Shown: piece by piece, positions 7,773 to 18,726 of the stretch
Layout: the number at the start of each line of letters is the position of its first letter
Position numbering within the stretch: position 1 is the first letter of the stretch
Source of the DNA: Chelatococcus asaccharovorans
GTDB taxonomy: Bacteria; Pseudomonadota; Alphaproteobacteria; Rhizobiales; Beijerinckiaceae
Assembly: GCF_003201475.1 (NCBI RefSeq)
Contig: NZ_QJJK01000005.1
Location: 124,001-188,000 of the forward strand
Length of the DNA stretch: 64,000 nt
Direction: 5' to 3'
The notes under the pieces: model-generated
The model's database searches: none
What the model was told of the DNA's origin: nothing
What the model saw: the letters and a program-made list of their open reading frames with translations, nothing else
Position numbers and translations under genes: made by a program

Positions 7773-8441
7773 CTATCCGCCTCCGCGTAACGCTGCCGCG
7801 GAGGCAACGGCGCCGGTCACGATCGCGACAAGGCTGAGCGCCGCGAGCACCAGGAAGGGCGTGAGGAAGGGCACGGTCCCCCCGATGGCCGCCTGCGCCG
7901 CCGAAACGCCAAAGATCAGGGTCGGAATCATCAGGGGCAGCACGAGCACGGCCAGGATGAGCCCCCCGCGCGGCAGGCTCGCCGTCAAGGCCGCCCCGAT
8001 GCCGCCGATGAAGGTGAGGGCCGGCGTGCCGACCATCAATGTCGCCATGACGGCCAGCATCGCATCGGGCTCCTGGGCAAGGAGCAGGCCGAAGAGCGGT
8101 GACAGGAGCGCCAGCGGAAAGCCCGTGGTCAGCCAATGGGCGAGCCCCTTCACGATGACGACGAGCTCGAGCGGCACATGCGACATCCGCATGAGATCGA
8201 GCGAGCCATCCTCCTCATCGCCCTGGAACAGCCTGTCGAGGCCGATCAGCGTGGCGAGCACCGCCGCGATCCAGAGGATCGCCGGGCCGATGCGACTGAG
8301 CAGGTTGAGATCCGGTCCGAGCGCGAAGGGAATGAGCGTGACGAGCATCAGGAAGAACACGACGCCGAGCAGCCCGGAGCCGCCGACGCGCGCCGCGAGC
8401 TTCAGATCCCGGACAAGAAGGGCGCCGAGGGCGGCCATCAT
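7773..8441 (-). CDS. ccmB: Heme exporter protein CcmB (ABC permease)
   Basis: Membrane subunit of the CcmAB ABC module that powers release of holo-CcmE. It has 222 residues, six hydrophobic segments, and the family tract LFQGDEEDGSLDLM around residue 72, where the CcmA contact lies. Its ATG overlaps the ccmA stop codon by 4 bp (ATGA), indicating translational coupling. Confidence 0.95.
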   Translation of the reverse strand: MMAALGALLVRDLKLAARVGGSGLLGVVFFLMLVTLIPFALGPDLNLLSRIGPAILWIAAVLATLIGLDRLFQGDEEDGSLDLMRMSHVPLELVVIVKGLAHWLTTGFPLALLSPLFGLLLAQEPDAMLAVMATLMVGTPALTFIGGIGAALTASLPRGGLILAVLVLPLMIPTLIFGVSAAQAAIGGTVPFLTPFLVLAALSLVAIVTGAVASAAALRGGG

Positions 8442-9127
8442 GCGCCGAACTCCCAGCCATCCGCAGCGTCGTGATACCCCGCCTGGCTCCCGAGAGTAAG
8501 CGAGCGCGCGCCTTCGAGCCCGAGCGGCAGGTGGGTCGCCGCGACGATGAGGCCCCCGCCCGCGAGATGCTGCCGCATGAGATGCGCGAGATCCTCCTGC
8601 GCCGCAGCGTCGAGCGCCGAGGTCGGCTCGTCGAGGAGCCACACGGGTCGGTCGACCGGCACGAAGCGCGCCAGGACGAGCCGGGTCAGTGCCACCCGCC
8701 GCCGCTGGCCTGCCGAGAGATAGCCCACGGGGATGTCAGCCAGATGGGCGAGCCCGAAAACATCGAGGGCCGCGGCCGCCTCGGCCGGTGTCGCCGGCGC
8801 CCCAAGCATGGCAGCGGCGAAAACGAGGTTTTCCGCGGCCGTGAGCGCGACTTTCAAACCGTCGCGGTGGCCGACGAGCACCGCCCGTTCGGCGAGTGGC
8901 GCGTCTTCCTCCCCACCTCTCCCTGCGGTGGCGTCGTCGCCGACGAGGCGGATCGTGCCGCCAGCCGGCTTGAGCCGGCCGGCCAGCGTCGCGAGCAGGG
9001 TCGACTTGCCCGCGCCATTGGGGCCTTTCACCACAAGGGCCTCACCACCGGCGATGGTGAGCGTGAGGTCATCGATCAGCAGCCGGCCCGCGCGGCGGCA
9101 GGAAAGGTGATCGATCGCAAGTTTCAA
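8438..9127 (-). CDS. ccmA: Heme exporter ATP-binding protein CcmA
   Basis: ABC ATPase of the cytochrome c maturation system. Walker A GPNGAGKST at 35-43, signature LSAGQRRR and Walker B WLLDEPTSALD are all intact. The start is inferred to be TTG at 9127, because GAGGT lies ten bases upstream and the protein then begins MKLAIDHLSCRRAGR, a normal CcmA N-terminus (229 residues, slightly longer than the usual 200-210). First gene of the ccm operon. Confidence 0.93.
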   Translation of the reverse strand: MKLAIDHLSCRRAGRLLIDDLTLTIAGGEALVVKGPNGAGKSTLLATLAGRLKPAGGTIRLVGDDATAGRGGEEDAPLAERAVLVGHRDGLKVALTAAENLVFAAAMLGAPATPAEAAAALDVFGLAHLADIPVGYLSAGQRRRVALTRLVLARFVPVDRPVWLLDEPTSALDAAAQEDLAHLMRQHLAGGGLIVAATHLPLGLEGARSLTLGSQAGYHDAADGWEFGA

Positions 9128-9252
9128 GATGAGCAGACCTCGGTGGCAGGGCACGGACGACGGGCAGCGAGAAGCGGCCACAGACAGTTTAGAACCACTA
9201 TGATTCGTCTGGCGGTTCGCCGCGAAACTCTCTATATAGTGCGCAGGCTGCG

Positions 9253-9271
9253 CCGCGCGCGTGACGCGCGG
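9253..9271. promoter_or_regulatory. GC hairpin in the acnA leader region
   Basis: CCGCGCG (9253-9259) and CGCGCGG (9265-9271) form a stem about 100 bp before the acnA start. A TATATA tract at 9233-9238 could be the acnA -10 element, but no convincing -35 is seen. Confidence 0.3.
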
Positions 9272-9372
9272 GGACCTGGGCACCCCCGGGGCGGCGCGCG
9301 CTGTTGCGCAACAAGGCCGGCCTGTCTGTCTCAGCAGGACATCTGTGCCGTCCGTCCCCGAAGGATCACGCG

Positions 9373-12060
<2,688 letters not shown>

Positions 12061-12070
12061 CGACGGCAGA

Positions 12071-12097
12071 GGCGGCCCAGCCGGGCCGCCATTCTTC
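12071..12097 (+). terminator. Rho-independent-type terminator after acnA
   Basis: Perfect 8-bp stem GGCGGCCC (12071-12078) / GGGCCGCC (12083-12090) with loop AGCC, followed by ATTCTTCCC. It starts 10 bp after the acnA stop. Confidence 0.65.
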
Positions 12098-12142
12098 CCG
12101 TTATCCAGCCAGCCGTTATCCAGCCAACCGTTATCCAGCCAT
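12098..12142. repeat. 15-bp unit repeated three times
   Basis: CCGTTATCCAGCCAG occurs in three tandem copies of exactly 15 bp that differ only in their last one or two bases (12098, 12113, 12128). Confidence 0.85.
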
Positions 12143-12298
12143 GTGCGCGGCAGGCGGGTTTCAAGGGGTTCATGCAAGGCCCGCCCCGGCTTCCAGCCAC
12201 CGGGCGGGTTTGTGTCCATGGTTCACGTCCATGGGCGTGCGTTGACGCACAATCCGCGATTTGGCGCAGAAGATCCGTCACCGAACCTTCACCCACGC

Positions 12299-12327
12299 TT
12301 GGACATGAGCGGGCGCTCATGTATAGG
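12299..12327 (+). promoter_or_regulatory. Promoter with embedded palindromic operator upstream of acpXL
   Basis: TTGGAC (12299-12304), a 17-bp spacer and TATAGG (12322-12327) fit a sigma-70 promoter. The perfect palindrome ACATGAGCG-GG-CGCTCATGT (12303-12322) fills the spacer, the classic position for a repressor site. The inner TGAGCG-N2-CGCTCA resembles TetR-family operators; the regulator is not in this window. Confidence 0.6.
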
Positions 12328-12349
12328 GAAACGCATCAAGGCCCCGCGC

Positions 12350-12375
12350 ACGCCCCACGTGCCTGGGCGTTTTTT
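12350..12375 (+). terminator. Terminator-like hairpin in the acpXL leader
   Basis: ACGCCC (12350-12355) and GGGCGT (12365-12370) enclose nine bases and are followed by TTTTT. Since it lies about 20 bp after the predicted transcription start and 50 bp before acpXL, it may act as an attenuator rather than end an upstream gene. Confidence 0.5.
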
Positions 12376-12425
12376 CTGTTGCACCCTATAAGGGTTGCGC
12401 GCTTCACGGACAGGAGAGCGAAGCG

Positions 12426-12707
12426 ATGGCATCCACCTTCGAGACCGTCGCCGATATCATCGCCGAAACCGCTGACATTCCGCGTGACCAGATCACGCCG
12501 GAAAGCCACGCCATCGACGATCTCGGAATTGATTCGCTGGCCTTCCTCGACATCGCCTTCGCGATCGACAAGGCCTTCGGCATCAAGTTGCCTCTGGAAA
12601 CCTGGACGCAGGAGGTCAACGACGGGAAGGTCCCGGCCGACCAATATTTCGTTCTGAAGAACCTTTGCGCCCGCATCGACGATCTCGTGGCGGCGAAAAC
12701 CGCGTGA
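12426..12707 (+). CDS. acpXL: Acyl carrier protein AcpXL for very-long-chain fatty acid
   Basis: Dedicated acyl carrier for the C26-C28 hydroxylated fatty acid of rhizobial-type lipid A. The 93-residue protein carries the phosphopantetheine site [10 protein letters not shown] (Ser37) and the AcpXL-type C-terminal tract [13 protein letters not shown] that ordinary AcpP lacks. It heads the XL cluster; AGGAG lies upstream of the ATG. Its promoter region holds an operator-like palindrome and a leader hairpin. Confidence 0.95.
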   Translation: MASTFETVADIIAETADIPRDQITPESHAIDDLGIDSLAFLDIAFAIDKAFGIKLPLETWTQEVNDGKVPADQYFVLKNLCARIDDLVAAKTA

Positions 12708-12803
12708 TGCGCCCCTACAACGGGCATTCGGACCCGTGCGGGCTTGACGAAACGACAGGTGCTGGGTCGACCGGCGCGGCTGTCCGGCTCGGTAGCTCAC
12801 CGT

Positions 12804-13277
12804 ATGCGCCTTGAATATTTTCAGATGATCGACCGCGTCGTCGCTTTCGACGAAGCGGCTGCGCGGCTTGAGGCCCACTCCACAGTCCCTGAGGACAGCC
12901 CGGTTTTCGAAGGGCACTTCCCGGGCCACCCGCTGATGCCGGGTGTCCTTCTCACCGAGACGATGGCCCAGGCGTCCGGCTATCTGATCCTGGGGCTGTG
13001 CCGTTTCTCGCATATGCCGTTTCTCTGCGGCGTCGAGAAGGCGAAGTTCCGCACCTTCGTCGGTCCTGGCGCTCCGCTCGCGATTACCGCCACCCGCATC
13101 CACGAAGGCTCCGGCTACGCCGTGACAAAGGCGCGCATTGCCTCAGGCGGCAAGGCCATCTGTGATGCTGAGCTGATGTTCCGTACCATGCCGTTCCCCG
13201 AAGGCCTCGGGGCGCGGATGCGCGAACAGGCAGCATCCCTCGGCCTAGAAGTGGAGGACGTGCAGAATGACGCGTGA
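12804..13277 (+). CDS. fabZXL: 3-hydroxyacyl-ACP dehydratase of the XL cluster
   Basis: Hot-dog-fold dehydratase of the long-chain elongation cycle. In 157 residues the FabZ active site is seen as EGHFPGHPLMPG (H38) and the catalytic Glu in LLTETMAQASG (E52). It lies 96 bp after acpXL and its last 11 bp overlap the next ketosynthase gene. The ATG at 12804 was chosen because the protein then starts MRLEYFQMIDRV like other FabZ-type enzymes; the ribosome-binding site is weak. Confidence 0.93.
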   Translation: MRLEYFQMIDRVVAFDEAAARLEAHSTVPEDSPVFEGHFPGHPLMPGVLLTETMAQASGYLILGLCRFSHMPFLCGVEKAKFRTFVGPGAPLAITATRIHEGSGYAVTKARIASGGKAICDAELMFRTMPFPEGLGARMREQAASLGLEVEDVQNDA

Positions 13278-14406
13278 GGTCTGGATTACCGGCCTCGGGC
13301 TCCTCTCCAGCCTGGGCGAAGGTGCAAAGGCGCATCTCGGCGTTTTCGACGGGGACATCGATCCGGTCATCGACAGCGAGCGGTTTGCGCCCTTTTCCGT
13401 CCATCCCAGCGCCCCGCTGGAATGGGATCGGCAGATCCCGAAGAAGGCTGACCAGCGCCAGATGGAACCCTGGCAGCGCCTCGGTGTCTATGCCGCCGGC
13501 CTCGCCCTCGAAGACGCGGGCCTGAAGGGCGACGCCGAACGACTGGCGGCCATGCAACTCATCGTGGCAGCTGGCGGCGGTGAACGTGACTACGCGGTTG
13601 ATGGGCAAATCCTGACCGGGCTGCGCACGGCCGAAAAGCCGGGCGTTTTCCTCAACGAACGGCTGATGAGCGATATCCGGCCAACCTTGTTCCTGGCTCA
13701 GCTGTCCAATCTTCTGGCTGGCAATATCTCCATCGTCCATGGCGTGACCGGTGCGACCCGCACCTTCATGGGCGAGGAGCAGGCCGGGGTCGATGCCCTG
13801 CGCATCGCCCACGCGCGGATCGCGGCGGGGCAAGGCGATACCTTCCTGGTCGGCGGCGCCTATAACGCCGAGCGGCCGGACGTCCTGCTGATCTACGAAA
13901 TGGGGCAGCTCCTCTGGAAGAAGCCCTATGCCTCGGTCTGGGATCGGCCCGGCGAAGGCGGCGGATTCATCCCCGGCAGCGCTGCGGGCTTCCTGGTTCT
14001 CGAAGCGCGGGAGACCGCGGAGGCGCGCGGTGCAACCCCGGTTGCGTCATTGCAGGCGGTCGCGGCCGATCAGGTCACCCGTGGCATCGGTGCCGTCGGC
14101 GCCAGCGTCGAGGCCCTGTGGCAGCAGGCGGCCAGCGAATTCAGGCCGACCGGCGGCGCCATCCTCTCCGGTGCCACGGGTATTACCGGCATTACCGAGG
14201 AAGAGCGGGGTGCACTCGCCAAGCTCATGCCGGGTACAACCGTGCATGCCATGGGCGATGTCATCGGCCATACCATCGAGGCGCAATTTCCCTTGAGCGT
14301 GGCCATTGCGGCCGCGGCCATCCGCGACAGCTATCTCAGGCAGGCTGTTGTCACCAGCGTCGGTCACATGCGCGGCGAAGGCCTGGCCTTCCTGACGTCG
14401 GTCTAA
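13267..14406 (+). CDS. fabF2XL: Ketosynthase-like partner lacking the catalytic triad
   Basis: A 379-residue thiolase-fold protein of the FabF family, in the place of rhizobial fabF2XL. The nucleophile motif TACATG is replaced by SIVHGVTGAT, with Val160 where the active-site Cys should be. The NAHGTST His motif reads ILSGATGIT, and the Lys of the KSMxGH motif is lost although its GH remains. It therefore cannot condense by itself and resembles a chain-length factor (KS-beta). The adjoining fabF1XL is fully catalytic, so a KS/CLF-like heterodimer is inferred. Confidence 0.9.
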   Translation: MTREVWITGLGLLSSLGEGAKAHLGVFDGDIDPVIDSERFAPFSVHPSAPLEWDRQIPKKADQRQMEPWQRLGVYAAGLALEDAGLKGDAERLAAMQLIVAAGGGERDYAVDGQILTGLRTAEKPGVFLNERLMSDIRPTLFLAQLSNLLAGNISIVHGVTGATRTFMGEEQAGVDALRIAHARIAAGQGDTFLVGGAYNAERPDVLLIYEMGQLLWKKPYASVWDRPGEGGGFIPGSAAGFLVLEARETAEARGATPVASLQAVAADQVTRGIGAVGASVEALWQQAASEFRPTGGAILSGATGITGITEEERGALAKLMPGTTVHAMGDVIGHTIEAQFPLSVAIAAAAIRDSYLRQAVVTSVGHMRGEGLAFLTSV

Positions 14407-14420
14407 GGCGGGGGAGCACG

Positions 14421-15707
14421 ATGGCACAGCAACACCGCGACAGTTTTGGGCGGCCAATCGTCGCCGTCACCGGGATGGGCGTCGTCACCTCGCTCGGCGC
14501 GGGCAAGGACGAGAACTGGGCGGCCCTGACAGCAGGCCGCTCCGGCATTCACGCGATCAGTCGCTTTCCGACGGAGGGACTGCGCACGACCATTGCAGGC
14601 ACCGTCGATTTCATCCCCGTCGAGCCTTTCTGCGCGCCACTCCTCTCGGAGCAGCTCGCAACGCTCGCCGCCGAGGAGGCCATCAGCCAGGCGGCCATCG
14701 GCTCCGCCGGCGATTTTCCCGGCAGCCTGTTCATCGCCGTTCCGCCGGTGGAGATGGAATGGCCGCAGCGGGTGGCTTTGGCGAAGGCCTCCGGCCAGAC
14801 GGGCGACATCACCTATGCTGACCTGCTCAGGGCCGCCGGCTCCGGCGATTTCAAGCCCTGGCACAACCTCTTCCTGTTCGGAACCGTCGCGGATCGCATC
14901 CGCGAGCGCTTCGGCACCAAGGGGTCGCCGATTTCCCTGTCGACAGCCTGCTCGTCCGGCGCAACAGCCATCCAGCTCGGCGTCGAGGCGATCCGCCGCG
15001 GCGAGAACAAGGCCGTGCTCGCCATCGGTACCGATGGCTCGGTGCATGCGGAAGCCCTGATCCGCTTCTCACTGCTTTCAGCCTTGTCGACGCAGAACGA
15101 TCCGCCCGAGGAAGCGGCCAAGCCCTTCTCGAAGAACCGCGATGGGTTCGTCATGGGCGAAGGCGCGGCCGCGCTCGTACTGGAAGATTATGATCACGCC
15201 ATCGCGCGCGGGGCGAGGATCCTCGGCATCGTGGCCGGCGTCGGCGAGAAGGGCGACGGCTTCCACCGCACCCGGTCGAGCCCGGGCGGCGCGCCCATCA
15301 TCGCCGCCATCCGCGAGGCGATCGCCGATGCCGGACTGACGCCCGATGACGTCGATTACATCAACGCCCACGGTACGGCGACACCCGAAAACGACAGGAT
15401 GGAAGCGCACGGACTGACTGCCGTGCTTGGCGAGCGCATGGCTGAGGTGCCGATCTCCTCCAACAAGTCGATGATCGGCCACACATTGACGGCGGCCGGC
15501 GCCATCGAGGCTGTCGTGTCGCTGCTGACGATCGCCAACGGCCGGCTGCCGCCGACGATCAATTATCGGGTACCTGATCCGGCCATACCGCTCGATGTGG
15601 TGCCCAATGTCGCCCGTGACGCACAAGTCACCCGTGTGCTTTCCAATTCCTTCGGTTTTGGCGGGCAGAACACCTGCCTGCTGTTTACCGCTGAACCGGT
15701 GACGTGA
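14421..15707 (+). CDS. fabF1XL: Beta-ketoacyl-ACP synthase of the XL cluster
   Basis: Condensing enzyme for very-long-chain fatty acid elongation. The 428-residue FabF-type protein has the complete triad: C177 in STACSSG, H317 in NAHGTATPEND and H354 in NKSMIGHTLTAAGA. GGGGAG lies eight bases before ATG 14421, which is 14 bp after the inactive partner. A long upstream extension of the frame lies inside the previous gene and was discarded. Confidence 0.95.
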   Translation: MAQQHRDSFGRPIVAVTGMGVVTSLGAGKDENWAALTAGRSGIHAISRFPTEGLRTTIAGTVDFIPVEPFCAPLLSEQLATLAAEEAISQAAIGSAGDFPGSLFIAVPPVEMEWPQRVALAKASGQTGDITYADLLRAAGSGDFKPWHNLFLFGTVADRIRERFGTKGSPISLSTACSSGATAIQLGVEAIRRGENKAVLAIGTDGSVHAEALIRFSLLSALSTQNDPPEEAAKPFSKNRDGFVMGEGAAALVLEDYDHAIARGARILGIVAGVGEKGDGFHRTRSSPGGAPIIAAIREAIADAGLTPDDVDYINAHGTATPENDRMEAHGLTAVLGERMAEVPISSNKSMIGHTLTAAGAIEAVVSLLTIANGRLPPTINYRVPDPAIPLDVVPNVARDAQVTRVLSNSFGFGGQNTCLLFTAEPVT

Positions 15708-15717
15708 CGCAGAGACG

Positions 15718-16497
15718 ATGACCGCACCATCCGAGACGACCGCTCCCGCCGAACCGCGACGCATTCTGGTGACCGGCGGGGCCAAGGGTGTCGGCGCCGC
15801 CATCGTGCGCGCGCTCGCGGCCGGCGGCTATGCCGTGGACTTCACCTATCGCAGCTCCGGCGATGCCGCGACGACGCTGGCGCGCGAACTCGCCGATGCC
15901 CACGGCGTCGCAGTGAATGCGCGCGCCCTCGACCTGTCCGATACGGCGGCGATCGAGGCCTTCTGCGCAGCCCATGAGGAGACGAGCTACTACGGCCTCG
16001 TCCACAATGCCGGCCAGTCCTATGACGCCTTGACCGCGGTGATGTCGCAGGACAAGGCCGAAGCGGCGATGCAGGTGAATTTCTGGTCGGTGACGCGGCT
16101 CGTCAAGACCTTCATCCGGCCGATGATCCGCGCCCGCTCCGGCCGCATCGCCGTCATCGGCTCGGTCACGGCGCTTCAGGCGAACGCCGGCAATGCGGCC
16201 TACGCGGCGTCCAAGGGCGCGCTCCTGAGTTATCTCAGGACACTCGCCATCGAGAGCGCCAAGCGCGGCGTGACGGCGAACTACATCGCGCCCGGCTTCA
16301 TCGACACCGACATGATGGCCCCCTATGCGGCCTACCGCCCGCAGATGGAAAAGCAGATCCCGGCAGGCCGTTTTGCCGCGCCGGACGAGATCGCCGGTCT
16401 CGTTGCCTTCCTGATGAGCCCGCCGGCGGCCTATATCACCGGCGCGGTCATCCCGATCGACGGCGGCTTGACGGCGCAACTCGGCGTGCATCGCTGA
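15718..16497 (+). CDS. fabG: 3-oxoacyl-ACP reductase-like SDR
   Basis: Short-chain dehydrogenase of 259 residues, probably the ketoreductase of the long-chain elongation cycle. It has the NADP-binding TGGAKGVG (19-26), NAGQSYDA, Ser149 and the catalytic Y162-x3-K166 (YAASKG), with a typical FabG end (GAVIPIDGG). It starts 10 bp after fabF1XL. The well-known Rhizobium XL cluster, as I recall it, has no reductase between fabF1XL and the alcohol dehydrogenase, so this makes the module more self-sufficient. Confidence 0.9.
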   Translation: MTAPSETTAPAEPRRILVTGGAKGVGAAIVRALAAGGYAVDFTYRSSGDAATTLARELADAHGVAVNARALDLSDTAAIEAFCAAHEETSYYGLVHNAGQSYDALTAVMSQDKAEAAMQVNFWSVTRLVKTFIRPMIRARSGRIAVIGSVTALQANAGNAAYAASKGALLSYLRTLAIESAKRGVTANYIAPGFIDTDMMAPYAAYRPQMEKQIPAGRFAAPDEIAGLVAFLMSPPAAYITGAVIPIDGGLTAQLGVHR

Positions 16498-16581
16498 CCA
16501 GCAATACGGCCGTGACAGTTGATGCAGGCGGTGCGCCCTGCTACGGATCGCGTCATTCATAAAATCGGGTAGATTGTGACG

Positions 16582-17613
16582 ATGCATTCCATGCGCGCCT
16601 TGCAACTTTTTGGTGACCGCGACCTGCGACTGGAAGAGGTGGCTGCACCACCGCATCCCGGCCCGGGCGAGGTTCAGGTGCGTGTCCACGCGGTCGGCCT
16701 CAATCACATCGATGTCTGGGGCTTCCGCGGTATGGCCTTCGCCAAGCGCAAGCTGCCGCTCGCCGTGGGAGCCGAGGCCTCCGGCGCCGTGGTGGCGGTG
16801 GGCGAGGATGTCACCCACGTGGATGTCGGCGATCGCGTCGTGATGTATGGGGCGATGACCTGCGGCCATTGCAAGGCCTGCCGCGAGGGCCGTGACAATC
16901 TCTGCGAGAATGTCGGCGGCGTACTCGGTTTCCACATCGACGGCTTTGCCCGCGATTTCGTCAACATGCCCCAGCGGCTCGTCGTGAAAGTCCCCGACGG
17001 CGTGAGCCTTCAGGAAGCCGCCTGCGCGCCGGTCGCCTTCGGCACCGTGCAACATATGCTGTTCGACAATGCCAAGCTCGAGCCCGGCGAGACGATTCTC
17101 GTGCATGCCGGCGGCTCGGGCATCGGCACCGCGGCCATCAAGATGGCCAAGGCCATCGGCTGCACCGTGATCACCACCGTGGGCGACGACGACAAGGGCG
17201 CCAAGGCCAAGCTCATCGGTGCCGACCATGTGATCAACTACCGCACCGACCGCTTCGAGGGTGTGGTGCGCAAGCTCACCGGCCGCAAGGGTGTCGACGT
17301 GGTGTTCGAACATGTCGGTGCCGACACCTGGAACGGATCCCTGCTCTGCCTGAAGCGCGGTGGCCGCCTGGTGACCTGCGGGTCGACCTCGGGTGTGTCG
17401 ACGACCATGAACCTGATGCAGCTCTTCCAGCAGCAGTACAAGATCTTCGGATCCTTCGGCTGCACGCTGGCCAACATCGAGCAATCCCTGCACAAGATGG
17501 CGACGGGCATCACGCCCGTGATCGACGCGGTCTTCGATGTTGCCGACTATGCCCAGGGCCTGGAGCGTCTCGAAAGCCGCAAGGTCTTCGGCAAGGTCAT
17601 CGTGACCCTGTAA
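16582..17613 (+). CDS. adh2XL: Zinc-binding alcohol dehydrogenase family protein of the XL cluster
   Basis: Medium-chain dehydrogenase/reductase, 343 residues. A structural zinc lobe is seen as C94, C97, C100 and C108 (CGHCKACREGRDNLC) and a Rossmann motif HAGGSGIGTAA around 178. The usual catalytic-zinc Cys is replaced in LNHIDVW, so it may be an enoyl reductase-like or quinone reductase-like member instead of a true alcohol dehydrogenase. An enoyl-ACP reductase role in the XL pathway is an attractive inference. ATG 16582 was preferred over GTG 16576 for spacing from GGGTAG. Confidence 0.88.
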   Translation: MHSMRALQLFGDRDLRLEEVAAPPHPGPGEVQVRVHAVGLNHIDVWGFRGMAFAKRKLPLAVGAEASGAVVAVGEDVTHVDVGDRVVMYGAMTCGHCKACREGRDNLCENVGGVLGFHIDGFARDFVNMPQRLVVKVPDGVSLQEAACAPVAFGTVQHMLFDNAKLEPGETILVHAGGSGIGTAAIKMAKAIGCTVITTVGDDDKGAKAKLIGADHVINYRTDRFEGVVRKLTGRKGVDVVFEHVGADTWNGSLLCLKRGGRLVTCGSTSGVSTTMNLMQLFQQQYKIFGSFGCTLANIEQSLHKMATGITPVIDAVFDVADYAQGLERLESRKVFGKVIVTL

Positions 17614-17717
17614 CGCGCCCTGCGCTCTTGACCCGGCGGCCTGCTTCGGGGAAGTAGGCATGGCAAGGGTTGGACGGTGCATGCGTCCTGCCGCGTAATG
17701 CTTGGAGCAGGACGACT

Positions 17718-18677
17718 TTGACAGCACGGCGTCAGACCTCGCTTGGCGGGATCGTTCGGCGATTGGCCTCGCGGGTCGCGGAAGTGACGATGATCGGGCT
17801 CGTCCGCGCTGTCTTCGCGCTATTCCGCGCCCTGGGCCCGGACCGGTCGAGCGCCCTGGGCGGCGCCGTTGCCCGCGCCATCGGGCCCCTCTTTCCCGCT
17901 CATCGTACGGCGATGACCAACCTGCGCGAGGCCTTTCCCGATAAGAGCGAGGCGGAACGGCGCGCGATCGCCCGGAGCGCCTGGGACAATCTCGGCCGTA
18001 CCGGCGCGGAATATGCCCATCTCGCGGTCCTGTTCGACTATGACCACGACAACCCGCAGCCCGACGCGCGTGTCGAAGTCGATGGCATCGAGCATTTCAT
18101 GGCGCTGCGCGACGACGGCAAGCCCGGGATCATCTTCTCCGCCCATCTCGGCAATTGGGAACTGCCGGCGATCTGCGCCGCACGCTATGGCCTGGCGGCG
18201 ACGGCCGTCTTTCGCGCGCCCAACGATCCCGGCATCGCCCATGTGGTTCACGAGGTCCGCAGCCAGACCATGGGCGGGCTCGAAGCCGCCCGCCAGGGCG
18301 CTGCCTTTTCGATGGCGCGCGTCCTCGAAGAGGGCGGGCATCTCGGTATGTTGATCGACCAGCACTTTACACGCGGCGTGACCGTGCCATTTTTCGGGCG
18401 GCCGGCGCGGACGAATCCGATCCTGGGCAAGTTCGCCCGGCGGTTCGATTGCCCGGTGCATGGGGTTCGGGTCCAGCGGCTGCCCGGCGGACGGTTCCGC
18501 CTGCAGCTCACGCCCCCCCTTGATCTGCCGCGGGACAGGGAGGGACTGATCGATGTCGAAGGGGCCATGGCCGCCATGACGGCCGTCATCGAGACATGGG
18601 TGCGCGAGGACCCCGGCCAGTGGCTGTGGATGCATCGTCGCTGGCGCCCGGCCAGTGCAGCGCTCAAGGCAACGTGA
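17718..18677 (+). CDS. lpxXL: Lipid A very-long-chain acyltransferase LpxXL
   Basis: LpxL/HtrB-family acyltransferase that transfers the AcpXL-bound chain to lipid A at the inner membrane. The HX4D/E motif is HLGNWE (H143, E148), followed by FRAPND and a GMLIDQHF tract typical of the family, and an end with WLWMHRRW. The likely start is TTG 17718 with GGAGCAGGA just before it; an ATG at 17790 would remove 24 residues. It closes the XL cluster. Confidence 0.93.
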   Translation: MTARRQTSLGGIVRRLASRVAEVTMIGLVRAVFALFRALGPDRSSALGGAVARAIGPLFPAHRTAMTNLREAFPDKSEAERRAIARSAWDNLGRTGAEYAHLAVLFDYDHDNPQPDARVEVDGIEHFMALRDDGKPGIIFSAHLGNWELPAICAARYGLAATAVFRAPNDPGIAHVVHEVRSQTMGGLEAARQGAAFSMARVLEEGGHLGMLIDQHFTRGVTVPFFGRPARTNPILGKFARRFDCPVHGVRVQRLPGGRFRLQLTPPLDLPRDREGLIDVEGAMAAMTAVIETWVREDPGQWLWMHRRWRPASAALKAT

Positions 18678-18726
18678 GTATCGCCCGCGGCAAATTTGCG
18701 TTTCAGTGTTGGCGGAAACAGCCTCC

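Noticed and set aside
9188-9206. A TTTAGAAC half-site upstream of acnA that recalls the Irr/ICE box of iron-regulated rhizobial genes
   Set aside because: Only the left half fits; the right half matches at about three of seven positions, so it is not reported as an operator.
12098-12142. Tandem repeats as a possible CRISPR array
   Set aside because: Units are 14-15 bp head to tail with no spacers, and no cas genes are near; the same holds for 52643-52712.
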